8,910 nt of DNA from assembly GCA_002317225.1 (NCBI GenBank), contig DCIW01000183.1, positions 1-8,910 on the forward strand, in the 5' to 3' direction. The stretch is from Prevotellaceae bacterium UBA1716 (GTDB lineage: Bacteria > Bacteroidota > Bacteroidia > Bacteroidales > Bacteroidaceae). This document shows, one piece after another, positions 1-6,299 of the stretch. The position numbers and the translations under genes are program-made. The notes beneath the pieces were generated by a model, which worked only from the letters and a program-made list of their open reading frames with translations, was not told the DNA's origin and ran no database searches. Each line of letters opens with the position of its first letter. The first letter of the stretch is position 1.

Positions 1-293
1 TTTGTCTGCACCTGAGTACCGAAATCGAGACTTCCCGACACGTCGACCATCAGAATCACCGTCAACTCACGCTCTTCCTCAAACACCTTCACATAAGGCT
101 TGCCGAGACGGGCAGTCACGTTCCAGTCGATGTCGCGAACATCATCACCATACTGATATTCGCGCACCTCACTGAACGCCATACCACGCCCCTTGAACGC
201 CGAATGGTATTCGCCTGCAAAGATGTTGTTCGAAAGACCACGAGTCTTGATTTCAATCTTACGAACGCGTTTAAGTAATTCTTCTGTTTCCAT
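1..293 (-). CDS. DUF58 domain protein, N-terminal 97 residues (cut by window edge)
   Basis: The visible part reads METEELLKRVRKIEIKTRGL and continues with the DUF58 signature: FKGRGMAFSEVREYQYGDDVR, then DIDWNVTAR and KVFEEERELTV. It reaches MVDVSGS at about residues 85-91, which matches the DxSxS metal-site motif at the start of a von Willebrand A-like fold. In this family DUF58 proteins are encoded beside MoxR ATPases and are thought to act with them as a chaperone-like or assembly module for envelope or metabolic complexes; the exact client here is unknown. The start codon overlaps the stop of the moxR gene by one base (TAATG), which suggests translational coupling. In Bacteroides the same pair heads the Bat (aerotolerance) operon with VWA proteins. 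The rest of the gene lies beyond the left edge, so neither total length nor the downstream genes can be seen. Confidence 0.94.
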   Translation of the reverse strand, partial: METEELLKRVRKIEIKTRGLSNNIFAGEYHSAFKGRGMAFSEVREYQYGDDVRDIDWNVTARLGKPYVKVFEEERELTVILMVDVSGSLDFGTQVQT

Positions 294-1288
294 TAAGGCA
301 CCTCAACCTTATTGATAATCTTACTGATAATTTCTTCTGTATTTACATTGCTTGCCTCTGCCTCATAAGTGAGACCGATACGATGACGGAGAACATCGTG
401 AGCAACAGCACGTACATCTTCAGGAATGACATAACCACGACGCTTGATGAAAGCGTATGAACGAGCTGCGAGAGCGAGGTTGATACTTGCACGAGGCGAA
501 CCACCGAAACTGATGAGTCCCTTGAGTTCCTTAAGATTGTACTTCTCTGGGAAACGAGTTGCGAAAACGATGTCAGCAATATACTGCTCTATCTTCTCGT
601 CGAGATAAACCTGACGAACAACCTTACGAGCCTCTTCGATTTCCTGAGTTGACATGATAGGACGGATAGTCTGCGACTCGCCCGAGATGTTCTGACGGAT
701 AATCTTCTTCTCTTCCTCAAGCTTTGGATAGTCGATGATTACCTTGAGCATGAAACGGTCAACCTGTGCTTCTGGAAGTGGATAAGTTCCCTCCTGCTCG
801 ATTGGGTTCTGTGTTGCCATTACGAGGAAAGGCTTTGGAAGTTCGTAAGTAGTTGTAGAGATAGTTACCTGACGCTCCTGCATTGCTTCGAGAAGTGCTG
901 ACTGCACCTTTGCTGGAGCACGGTTGATTTCGTCTGCAAGAACGAAGTTAGCGAATACAGGACCTTTCTTTGCGATGAACTGGCCATCCTTCTGACTATA
1001 AATCATAGTACCGATAACATCGGCAGGGAGAAGGTCTGGAGTAAACTGTATACGAGAAAACTGTGCATCTATAAGAGATGAGAGAGTCTTGATTGCTTTT
1101 GTCTTTGCCAAACCAGGCACACCTTCGAGAAGGATATGTCCATCAGCGAGGAGGCTGATGAGGAGTGATTCAACAAGATGCTTCTGACCGACGATGGCTT
1201 GATCCATACCGGTCATGATGTTAGTTACGAAAGAACTATGTCTTTCGATTCGCTCATTGAGTTCGCGAATGTCAATAGCTTCTGCCAT
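293..1288 (-). CDS. MoxR-family AAA+ ATPase
   Basis: A 331-residue cytosolic AAA+ ATPase of the MoxR class, full length for the family. Walker A is GVPGLAKT (residues 56-63), with Ala where many relatives have Gly. Walker B is VLADE (116-120), followed by the typical NRAPAKVQSALLEAMQERQVT. Sensor 1 is in MATQNP (Asn161), the arginine-finger region is EAQVDRF (Arg178), and sensor 2 is in FGGSPRAS (Arg266). MoxR ATPases are thought to use ATP hydrolysis to remodel or activate partner complexes, usually with DUF58 and VWA proteins. Its stop codon overlaps the DUF58 start, so the two are almost certainly one operon. A TAATTTTG -7 box about 135 bp upstream probably drives it. No Shine-Dalgarno is visible before the ATG (AAATTAAATATATG). 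In Bacteroides this position corresponds to the ATPase of the Bat operon; I leave the symbol empty because the downstream Bat genes are not visible. Confidence 0.96.
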   Translation of the reverse strand: MAEAIDIRELNERIERHSSFVTNIMTGMDQAIVGQKHLVESLLISLLADGHILLEGVPGLAKTKAIKTLSSLIDAQFSRIQFTPDLLPADVIGTMIYSQKDGQFIAKKGPVFANFVLADEINRAPAKVQSALLEAMQERQVTISTTTYELPKPFLVMATQNPIEQEGTYPLPEAQVDRFMLKVIIDYPKLEEEKKIIRQNISGESQTIRPIMSTQEIEEARKVVRQVYLDEKIEQYIADIVFATRFPEKYNLKELKGLISFGGSPRASINLALAARSYAFIKRRGYVIPEDVRAVAHDVLRHRIGLTYEAEASNVNTEEIISKIINKVEVP

Positions 1289-1297
1289 ATATTTAAT

Positions 1298-1337
1298 TTG
1301 AGTTTTTGAGTTTTTGAGTTTTTGAGTTTTCGAGTTC
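1298..1337. repeat. Period-8 tandem repeat in moxR leader
   Basis: About five units of an octamer, GAGTTTTT on the plus strand (AAAAACTC in the mRNA sense). Units start at 1300, 1308, 1316 and 1324, and a partial one at 1332. Three are identical, the fourth ends in C, and the fifth is shortened. The array lies 10 bp upstream of the moxR start codon, between the promoter and the gene. Confidence 0.9.
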
Positions 1338-1374
1338 TATGTGGAAAACGATCTATGACCATTTAAAACATAAA

Positions 1375-1402
1375 AACTTACAAACTAATAAACTTACAAA
1401 CT
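1375..1402. repeat. 12-bp direct repeat in moxR leader
   Basis: AACTTACAAACT occurs at 1375-1386 and again at 1391-1402, separated by four bases (16-bp period). It lies between the predicted transcription start and the octamer array, so the untranslated leader is built largely of short repeats. Confidence 0.85.
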
Positions 1403-1422
1403 TATTCATTTATTTCCGACTG

Positions 1423-1462
1423 CAAAATTAACTCTTATTTTTAACATAAAATGTTAAATAAA
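1423..1462 (-). promoter_or_regulatory. Bacteroidota-type promoter for the moxR-DUF58 operon
   Basis: On the minus strand TAATTTTG (1423-1430) matches the -7 consensus TAnnTTTG exactly and is followed by CA, as is common in these genomes. A T-rich TTTT at about 1448-1451 sits at the right distance for the -33 TTTG element, with one mismatch. The leader to the moxR ATG would be roughly 125-130 nt. Confidence 0.65.
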
Positions 1463-1467
1463 ATATA

Positions 1468-1492
1468 AAAAACCGACCAAGGGCCGGTTTTT
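1468..1492 (-). terminator. Intrinsic terminator after the HU-LysM gene
   Basis: An 8-bp inverted repeat AAAAACCG / CGGTTTTT (1468-1475 and 1485-1492) has a 9-base loop. On the minus strand it is followed by a T-rich run (TTTTTTATATTTT). It lies about 40 bp past the stop of the HU-LysM gene and just before the moxR promoter, so it separates the two units. The A-tract on the other side could make it work in both directions. Confidence 0.8.
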
Positions 1493-1532
1493 AAATGTAT
1501 TTAAGGATATGAGTCAAATAACAGGGTAAATA

Positions 1533-3116
1533 TTAAGGCAATTTCACAACAGCACCTACAGGTACGTTGTCTGGATTCTTGAAGTTGTTTATGCGGATAA
1601 TGGCACGAACAGAATCCTTTGTACCATAGTACATCTGCGAAATTCTGGTAAGCGACTGTCCCTTTGCAAGCACATGAGTCTTAGGAGTTGACGCTTTCTT
1701 TGAGTCTGCAGTTTTCTTTGTCTCGGCAGCCTTCTTGGCTTCTTCTGCCTTCTTGGCTTCAGCAGCTTTCTTAGCTTCTTCCGCCTTCTTAGCTTCAGCA
1801 GCTTTCTTCTTGTCCTCGTCAGCCTTCTTCTTTTCTTCGGCAGCCTTCTTGGCATCCTCTACCCTCTTTGCTTCTTCAGCCTTTTTAGCTTCAGCAGCTT
1901 TCTTTGCTTCCTCAATCTTCTTAGCCTCCTCTGCCTTCTTCTGGGCAGAATCATCAACAGGAGCAGGAGTTGCAGTAGAATCAACGAGAGAAGAATCTGC
2001 AGCTATCGAATCCGAATCATTGACAGCTGCATTTGATGCAGCCTCAATTTCTTCCATATCGTAAGTCACCTCGTATTGCGAATTGCGGTAAAGATAATAT
2101 GCCACACCAGCAAGGATAAGGACTACAGCCGCAAGGATTATCCACAATCTGCGATGTCCACCGTCCTCATATTCATCATCATCGTCGTCGTCATCGTCAT
2201 CATCATCCTGATCATAGAGATAACGCTGCAACGCCTCATTGTGAGATGGCTGCTCCTGACTCAATGGTGAAATTGGAGTTGGAGTATCGGCAGCAGGTTC
2301 TTCTGCAGGTTCTTCTGCAGCAACTGTAGGAGTTTCCTGACCTTCTACCTCGATAGGACTTTCGTCTGCAGTCTCTGGTTCAGAAAGTGGTTCAGCAACA
2401 GCCTCTACAGCAGGAGCGGCACTTGCGGCAACAGTACTTGCGGCAACGGCAGCCTTTGCCATTTCCTTGATGAGGGCTTCAGGAGCCTGATTATTCTGAA
2501 GACGATCGAGAAGGAGTTCGAGACGGCGATATTCAGCCTGCGCCTTCTTTGCCTCTTCGAGAGTTTGGTCGGCACGGTCTTTTGCATTCTGCATATCCTT
2601 AGCCACTTCGTCCACACTCTCCGGAGTAGAAATGAGCATATCGATTCCGCTGAGTTCGTCCTTTGGCACTTCCACATTTTCAGGTTCGGCATCATCACCA
2701 AAGACGATTGCGCCCACCTCAGCCTTAGCATCTTCGCCTGCCTTCTGAAGAGCAGCCTCAATTTCAGCCTTCGTATCCTCGGCCGACTGCACACCTGCTT
2801 CAGCAACTGCATCTTCAACCTGCTTTATCACCTCCGCCTTTTTCTGTTCAGCAAGTTCGTCAGGAGTAAAGGAAACCTTCTTGTAACCATCGATGACGAT
2901 ACGCTCGCCATTGGTCACATTCACACTCTCACGACTGCTGACATCAACAATCTTAAACGTACCAAGTCCCTTTATCTTGACTTGGCCATCAGCGTTGAGT
3001 CCATCAACTATTGTATCAAAGAAAGACTTACCAAAAGCGTCGGTAACCTTTTTTGACACGCCATACTGACTCGAGAAGATGTCAGATATAGCTTGAAGCG
3101 TAACCTTTTCGTTCAT
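1533..3116 (-). CDS. HU-domain / transmembrane / LysM fusion protein
   Basis: A 527-residue multidomain protein. Residues 1-90 are an HU/IHF-type DNA-binding domain (VTLQAISDIFSSQYGVSKK, then GLGTFKIVDV), but its arm reads RESVNVTNGERIVID without the Asn-Pro tip of classical HU. Residues 91-300 are an acidic, Ala/Glu/Pro-rich linker with coiled-coil stretches (about 166-225). Eleven aspartates (304-314) precede a single transmembrane helix at about 324-343 (LWIILAAVVLILAGVAYYLY), which has HRR on its N-terminal side, suggesting N-terminus in the cytoplasm. Residues 391-475 are a TolA-like Lys/Ala/Glu helix with repeated AEEAKKAAEAKK. Residues 479-527 are a LysM peptidoglycan-binding domain (HVLAKGQSLTRISQMYYG to VPVGAVVKLP). 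It starts 9 bp after the small HU gene, in the same operon. Bacteroidota are known to have HU domains joined to SPOR cell-wall domains, and this looks like a LysM counterpart. A DNA-to-envelope tether is my inference; DNA binding is not certain. Confidence 0.93.
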   Translation of the reverse strand: MNEKVTLQAISDIFSSQYGVSKKVTDAFGKSFFDTIVDGLNADGQVKIKGLGTFKIVDVSSRESVNVTNGERIVIDGYKKVSFTPDELAEQKKAEVIKQVEDAVAEAGVQSAEDTKAEIEAALQKAGEDAKAEVGAIVFGDDAEPENVEVPKDELSGIDMLISTPESVDEVAKDMQNAKDRADQTLEEAKKAQAEYRRLELLLDRLQNNQAPEALIKEMAKAAVAASTVAASAAPAVEAVAEPLSEPETADESPIEVEGQETPTVAAEEPAEEPAADTPTPISPLSQEQPSHNEALQRYLYDQDDDDDDDDDDDEYEDGGHRRLWIILAAVVLILAGVAYYLYRNSQYEVTYDMEEIEAASNAAVNDSDSIAADSSLVDSTATPAPVDDSAQKKAEEAKKIEEAKKAAEAKKAEEAKRVEDAKKAAEEKKKADEDKKKAAEAKKAEEAKKAAEAKKAEEAKKAAETKKTADSKKASTPKTHVLAKGQSLTRISQMYYGTKDSVRAIIRINNFKNPDNVPVGAVVKLP

Positions 3117-3125
3117 CTTTTATAA

Positions 3126-3401
3126 TTACTTGTTAATTCTGCCTTTCAAAGTTGCACTCATCTTGAAACTGAGTGCCTTCTTGCCTGGAATAATCTTGAA
3201 GGTTTTGGTCGTAGGATTATACATCTTACGCTCTGCCTTCTCCTTTATTTCGAAATTGCCAAATCCTTGAACTGACACAAGATTGCTTGTCTGCATCTCC
3301 TGTACGAAGACGTCGACAAATTGTTCAGTCAAGGCCGAAACTTCCGCCTCATCCATTCCGAGGCGTTCAGCCAATGATTGGACAAATGTCTTGTGTGTCA
3401 T
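3126..3401 (-). CDS. HU-family DNA-binding protein
   Basis: A 91-residue HU/IHF family protein, the usual length of stand-alone HU. The N-terminal helices (TFVQSLAERLGMDEAEVSALTEQFVDVFVQEM) are followed by VSVQGFGNFEIKEKAERKMYNP, where Asn62-Pro63 matches the intercalating arm tip of HU/IHF. It ends with FKIIPGKKALSFKMSATLKGRIN. Such proteins bind and bend DNA as dimers and help shape the nucleoid. It lies 40 bp after rimO with no clear promoter and 9 bp before the HU-LysM gene. Co-expression with a second HU-domain protein raises the possibility that they form a heterodimer; that is inference. It differs from the standard hupB-like sequence, so I do not assign a symbol. Confidence 0.95.
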   Translation of the reverse strand: MTHKTFVQSLAERLGMDEAEVSALTEQFVDVFVQEMQTSNLVSVQGFGNFEIKEKAERKMYNPTTKTFKIIPGKKALSFKMSATLKGRINK

Positions 3402-3441
3402 ATTCTGTTATATTGTTGTTCTTAAGTTTGTTCAAACCGTT

Positions 3442-4743
3442 TTACTTTTTAATCTTACCATAAAGGTCAAAATCATCTGAATCAATGATTTCCACATCGT
3501 AGAAGCTGCCTCTGCGAAGCATGCCGTCAGCCACAGGGATGAGCACTTCAGGGTCAACTTCAGGAGAGTCAAACTCTGTACGACCTACATAGTATTCACC
3601 TTCCTTGCGATCGATGATGACCTTGAGAGTCTGTCCTACCTTAGCAGATTGCACCTCTGCCGAAATCTCCTGCTGAAGCGACATGAGGTCGGAGAGTCGC
3701 TGCTGCTTCACTTCGTCAGGCACTTCGTCTTTCAACTTCTTCTGAGCTGGTGTGCCCTCCTCTTCGCTGTAGGCAAAAGCACCCATACGGTCGAACTTTG
3801 CCCATCTTACGAAGTCCTTGAGTTCCTCAAATTCCTCTTCGCCCTCGCCAGGGAATCCGACCATCAAGGTGGTGCGGAGACAAATGCCAGGCACTTCCTC
3901 GCGTATGCGTTCTATTAATTTATAAGTCTCTTCTTTGTCGACATGACGCTGCATGTTTGTAAGCACCTTTGTGCTGACATGCTGAAGGGCTATGTCGAGA
4001 TACTTGCACACATTCTTTCGCTCACGAATCACCTTCAGCAGTTCCCAAGGGAAATTCATCGGATAAGCATAATGAAGACGAATCCACTTCACGCCCTTGA
4101 TGTCGCTGATACGCTCCACGAGTTCGGCAATGCGCTGTTTGCCATATAGGTCGAGACCGTAGTATGTGAGTTCCTGAGCAATAATCTGAAACTCCTTAAC
4201 GCCCTCGCTCACAAGATGTTCCACCTCAGCCACAATATCCTCGATAGGACGACTCTGGTGCTTGCCTGTGATGATTGGGATGGCGCAATAGGCACAATGG
4301 CGGTCGCAGCCCTCCGAAATCTTGAGGTAGGCATAGTGCTTTGGAGTGGTGAGTCGGCGTTCGTACTGGCGTTCCTTCTGATACACCTTACCGAGGTCGT
4401 TCACGAGTTCTGTCCAGTTGAACTTGCCGTAGAACTTGTCCACCTGTGGAATCTCATGTCCAAGTTCCTTCATGAATCGCTGCGAGAGACAACCCATCAC
4501 ATACACCTGTTTCACACGTCCCTCCTCCTTTGCCTGACAGAGTTCGAGAATCATGTTCACGCTCTCCTCCTGAGCATCGGCAATGAAACCACAAGTGTTC
4601 ACCACTATAATCTCGCCCTGAGGATTATCAGAGTCGTGAGTCACATGGTAACCATTGAGTTCGAGTTGGCGTATGAGTCGTTCGGAGTCAACAAGATTCT
4701 TGGAACAACCGAGAGTGATTATGTCGATAGTATTCTTTCGCAT
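3442..4743 (-). CDS. rimO: Ribosomal protein S12 methylthiotransferase RimO
   Basis: A 433-residue radical-SAM methylthiotransferase, full length. The N-terminal UPF0004 domain has the three cluster cysteines C13 (TLGCSKN), C51 (NTCGF) and C85 (VMGC). The radical-SAM motif is CDRHCAYC (C146, C150, C153), and a TRAM domain fills about 371-431. In this family RimO adds a methylthio group to a conserved aspartate of ribosomal protein S12, using two [4Fe-4S] clusters and S-adenosylmethionine. RimO rather than the tRNA-modifying MiaB is supported by SEGCDRHCAYCAIP with IITGKHQSRPIEDI after it, and by KISEGCD without the MiaB-type CNNFC pattern. It starts 11 bp after the ftsY stop, so it is in the same operon, linking protein targeting and ribosome modification. 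No strong Shine-Dalgarno is seen. Confidence 0.96.
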   Translation of the reverse strand: MRKNTIDIITLGCSKNLVDSERLIRQLELNGYHVTHDSDNPQGEIIVVNTCGFIADAQEESVNMILELCQAKEEGRVKQVYVMGCLSQRFMKELGHEIPQVDKFYGKFNWTELVNDLGKVYQKERQYERRLTTPKHYAYLKISEGCDRHCAYCAIPIITGKHQSRPIEDIVAEVEHLVSEGVKEFQIIAQELTYYGLDLYGKQRIAELVERISDIKGVKWIRLHYAYPMNFPWELLKVIRERKNVCKYLDIALQHVSTKVLTNMQRHVDKEETYKLIERIREEVPGICLRTTLMVGFPGEGEEEFEELKDFVRWAKFDRMGAFAYSEEEGTPAQKKLKDEVPDEVKQQRLSDLMSLQQEISAEVQSAKVGQTLKVIIDRKEGEYYVGRTEFDSPEVDPEVLIPVADGMLRRGSFYDVEIIDSDDFDLYGKIKK

Positions 4744-4754
4744 TATTGTTCCGC

Positions 4755-5717
4755 TTATTTGTTTCCGAAGAGGCTCTCTACGAATTCTTTTCTGTTAAAT
4801 GGTTGGAGGTCAAGCATATTCTCACCGAGACCGATGTACTTCACTGGAATCTTGAACTGGTCGCTGATTCCGATTACCACACCACCCTTCGCAGTGCCGT
4901 CGAGCTTTGTGATTGCCATACTTGTCACGTCTGTTGCAGCAGTAAACTGCTTTGCCTGCTCAAACGCATTCTGACCAGTACTGCCATCGAGAACGAGAAG
5001 AACCTCGTCTGGAGCGGTGTCAACCACCTTCTTTATTGCGTTCTTTATCTTTGTGAGCTCGTTCATAAGACCCACCTTGTTGTGGAGGCGACCGGCTGTA
5101 TCGATGATAACCACATCAGCTCCGTTAGCCTTTGCCGAACTAACAGAGTCATAAGCCACGGCAGCAGGATCGCTGCCCATCTGCTGCTTCACTACAGGCA
5201 CGCCCACACGTTCGCCCCAAATGCAGAGTTGCTCTACAGCCGCTGCACGGAATGTGTCGGCAGCACCGAGATACACGTTGAGTCCGAGTTGCTTGAACTG
5301 GTAAGCGAGTTTGCCGATAGTGGTAGTCTTGCCCACACCGTTCACACCAACCACGAGTATGACGTATGGTTTATGGCCTTCAGGGATAGAGAATCCTTCT
5401 GTGTCTTCAGTATGGTTTTCGGTGAGGAGCGAAGCAATCTCCTCACGCAATATCTTGTTGAGTTCGCCAGTGCCTACATACTTGTCGCGAGCCACACGAG
5501 CCTCAATCTTTTCAATAATCTTCAATGTCGTGTCAACACCCACATCGCTCGTAACGAGAACTTCCTCGAGATTATCGAGCACATCCTCGTCGACAGTCGA
5601 TTTGCCTGCCACTGCATGAGTGATCTTGTCCCACATGCTCTCCTTAGTCTTGGCAAGTCCGTTGTCAAGTGTTTCTTTCTTCTCTTTGCTTGAGAATAGT
5701 TTTCCAAAGAATCCCAT
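4755..5717 (-). CDS. ftsY: Signal recognition particle receptor FtsY
   Basis: A 320-residue SRP-type GTPase, the membrane-side receptor that docks ribosome-SRP complexes for cotranslational insertion. The N domain (about 20-100) is followed by the G domain: G1 GVNGVGKT (124-131), DTFRAAA (154-160), G3 DTAGR (206-210), G4 TKLDG (270-274), then GGVV and the closing motif GLGE (297-300). It lacks the long acidic A domain of the E. coli protein and begins MGFFGKLFSSKEKK, a short basic/hydrophobic start that probably acts as the membrane anchor, as in other short FtsY proteins. I chose the ATG at 5717 over an in-frame TTG two codons upstream because MGFF matches the family start. It is the first gene of a unit with rimO and the two HU-domain genes, with a TATATTTG promoter box 50 bp upstream. 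Confidence 0.96.
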   Translation of the reverse strand: MGFFGKLFSSKEKKETLDNGLAKTKESMWDKITHAVAGKSTVDEDVLDNLEEVLVTSDVGVDTTLKIIEKIEARVARDKYVGTGELNKILREEIASLLTENHTEDTEGFSIPEGHKPYVILVVGVNGVGKTTTIGKLAYQFKQLGLNVYLGAADTFRAAAVEQLCIWGERVGVPVVKQQMGSDPAAVAYDSVSSAKANGADVVIIDTAGRLHNKVGLMNELTKIKNAIKKVVDTAPDEVLLVLDGSTGQNAFEQAKQFTAATDVTSMAITKLDGTAKGGVVIGISDQFKIPVKYIGLGENMLDLQPFNRKEFVESLFGNK

Positions 5718-5767
5718 AAGCAATAAATATATATTTTGTTATGTCTGTATTCTACTATATTAATGTG

Positions 5768-5799
5768 CAAATATACGACATTTTTCTGATACAAAAAAA
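5768..5799 (-). promoter_or_regulatory. Bacteroidota-type promoter for ftsY-rimO-HU operon
   Basis: TATATTTG (minus strand, 5768-5775) matches the -7 consensus TAnnTTTG exactly and is followed by CA. A GTTTTTTTG tract at 5792-5800 lies at the -33 position: TTTG itself is 16 bp away, and TTTT is 19 bp away. The predicted leader to the ftsY ATG is about 40-45 nt. Confidence 0.7.
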
Positions 5800-5826
5800 C
5801 TTCAATGCCAAAAAGGAACAAAAAAA

Positions 5827-5848
5827 CCTCTCCAACATCGTGGAGAGG
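5827..5848 (-). terminator. Intrinsic terminator after the rpmB-rpmG-DUF4295 unit
   Basis: A perfect 8-bp stem CCTCTCCA / TGGAGAGG (5827-5834 and 5841-5848) has a 6-base loop. On the minus strand it is followed directly by seven T residues. It lies about 75 bp past the DUF4295 stop and just before the ftsY promoter, cleanly separating the two transcription units. Confidence 0.9.
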
Positions 5849-5869
5849 CCTTATTTTATATCTCTTTAC

Positions 5870-5919
5870 CTATTTACCCTACCCAAAAAATGGTAAATGG
5901 TAAATAGTAAATAGTAAAT
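5870..5919. repeat. Period-7 tandem repeat with hairpin potential
   Basis: Four heptamers lie in a row: GGTAAAT at 5892 and 5899, then AGTAAAT at 5906 and 5913. CTATTTACC at 5870-5878 is the exact complement of GGTAAATAG at 5899-5907, so the transcript past DUF4295 could form a 9-bp stem before the main terminator. Confidence 0.8.
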
Positions 5920-5923
5920 GCAA

Positions 5924-6076
5924 TTACTTCTTAAGATAGTCCTTTACCTGTTCTGCTGGAACCATCTTCTCGTCGAATGCGTAAGCACCAGTCTTTGGTG
6001 ACTTGAACATCTTGATGACCTTAGTGAACGAGCGTCCGTCCTTAGTCTGGAGTGTTGCGACTGTTTTCTTTGCCAT
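5924..6076 (-). CDS. DUF4295 family protein (probable ribosomal protein)
   Basis: A 50-residue basic protein starting MAKKTVATLQTKDGRSFTKV and ending with EQVKDYLKK. It matches the DUF4295 family, which I know only from Bacteroidota and which usually sits right after rpmG and before ftsY, exactly as here. I recall that a Bacteroidota-specific ribosomal protein named bL38 was found in the Flavobacterium johnsoniae ribosome structure. I believe it is this family, but I cannot confirm that here. Its small size, strong positive charge and position behind L28 and L33 with a 12-bp gap all fit a ribosomal protein. The gene is short enough to be missed by length-filtered gene finders. It has no Shine-Dalgarno and is followed by the operon terminator. 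Confidence 0.93.
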   Translation of the reverse strand: MAKKTVATLQTKDGRSFTKVIKMFKSPKTGAYAFDEKMVPAEQVKDYLKK

Positions 6077-6088
6077 AGTGGTATATTA

Positions 6089-6277
6089 TTACTTAATCTC
6101 CTTATGAACTGTCATTCTCTTAAGGATAGGGTTATACTTCTTGAGCTCCAAGCGGTCTGGAGTGTTCTTGCGGTTCTTAGTAGTGATGTAACGTGATGTA
6201 CCTGGAAGACCGCTGTTCTTCATCTCTGTGCACTCGAGGATTACCTGTACACGATTACCTTTAGCTTTCTTTGCCAT
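6089..6277 (-). CDS. rpmG: 50S ribosomal protein L33
   Basis: A 62-residue L33 protein: MAKKAKGNRVQVILECTEMK, then GTSRYITTKNRKNTPDRLELKKYNPILKRMTVHKEIK. L33 sits near the E site of the large subunit. This is the zinc-free (C-minus) type: only one cysteine (C16) remains of the four that make a zinc ribbon in C-plus paralogues. The gene lies 22 bp after rpmB and 12 bp before DUF4295. Unlike its neighbours it has a good Shine-Dalgarno-like AAGGAG eight bases before the ATG, which is unusual in this phylum, where SD use is rare. Confidence 0.97.
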   Translation of the reverse strand: MAKKAKGNRVQVILECTEMKNSGLPGTSRYITTKNRKNTPDRLELKKYNPILKRMTVHKEIK

Positions 6278-6279
6278 TT

Positions 6280-6291
6280 CTTAATCTCCTT
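6280..6291 (-). promoter_or_regulatory. SD-bearing 12-mer upstream of rpmG (duplicated)
   Basis: AAGGAGATTAAG (minus strand) places AAGGAG eight bases before the rpmG ATG, a canonical ribosome-binding position. The same 12-mer recurs at 6092-6103, where it encodes the last residues of L33 (KEIK) about 18 bp before the DUF4295 ATG. That second copy is too far away to be a normal SD. Confidence 0.6.
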
Positions 6292-6299
6292 TTCTTTAA

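Noticed and set aside
1735..2064. Plus-strand open frame rich in Ala/Ser/Phe opposite the Lys/Ala/Glu helix
   Set aside because: It is the antisense reading of the low-complexity repeat of the HU-LysM gene, with no promoter or family match.
3411..3440. Separate promoter for the HU pair in the rimO-HU gap
   Set aside because: Only a small GTTTG-TT-CAAAC inverted repeat is present; no TAnnTTTG box on the minus strand.
4746..5693. Long plus-strand open frame opposite ftsY
   Set aside because: It overlaps a fully conserved ftsY with all GTPase motifs; the translation has no recognisable domain.
5718..5723. TTG start for ftsY two codons upstream of the ATG
   Set aside because: The ATG at 5717 gives the family-typical MGFF start and no ribosome-binding site favours the TTG.
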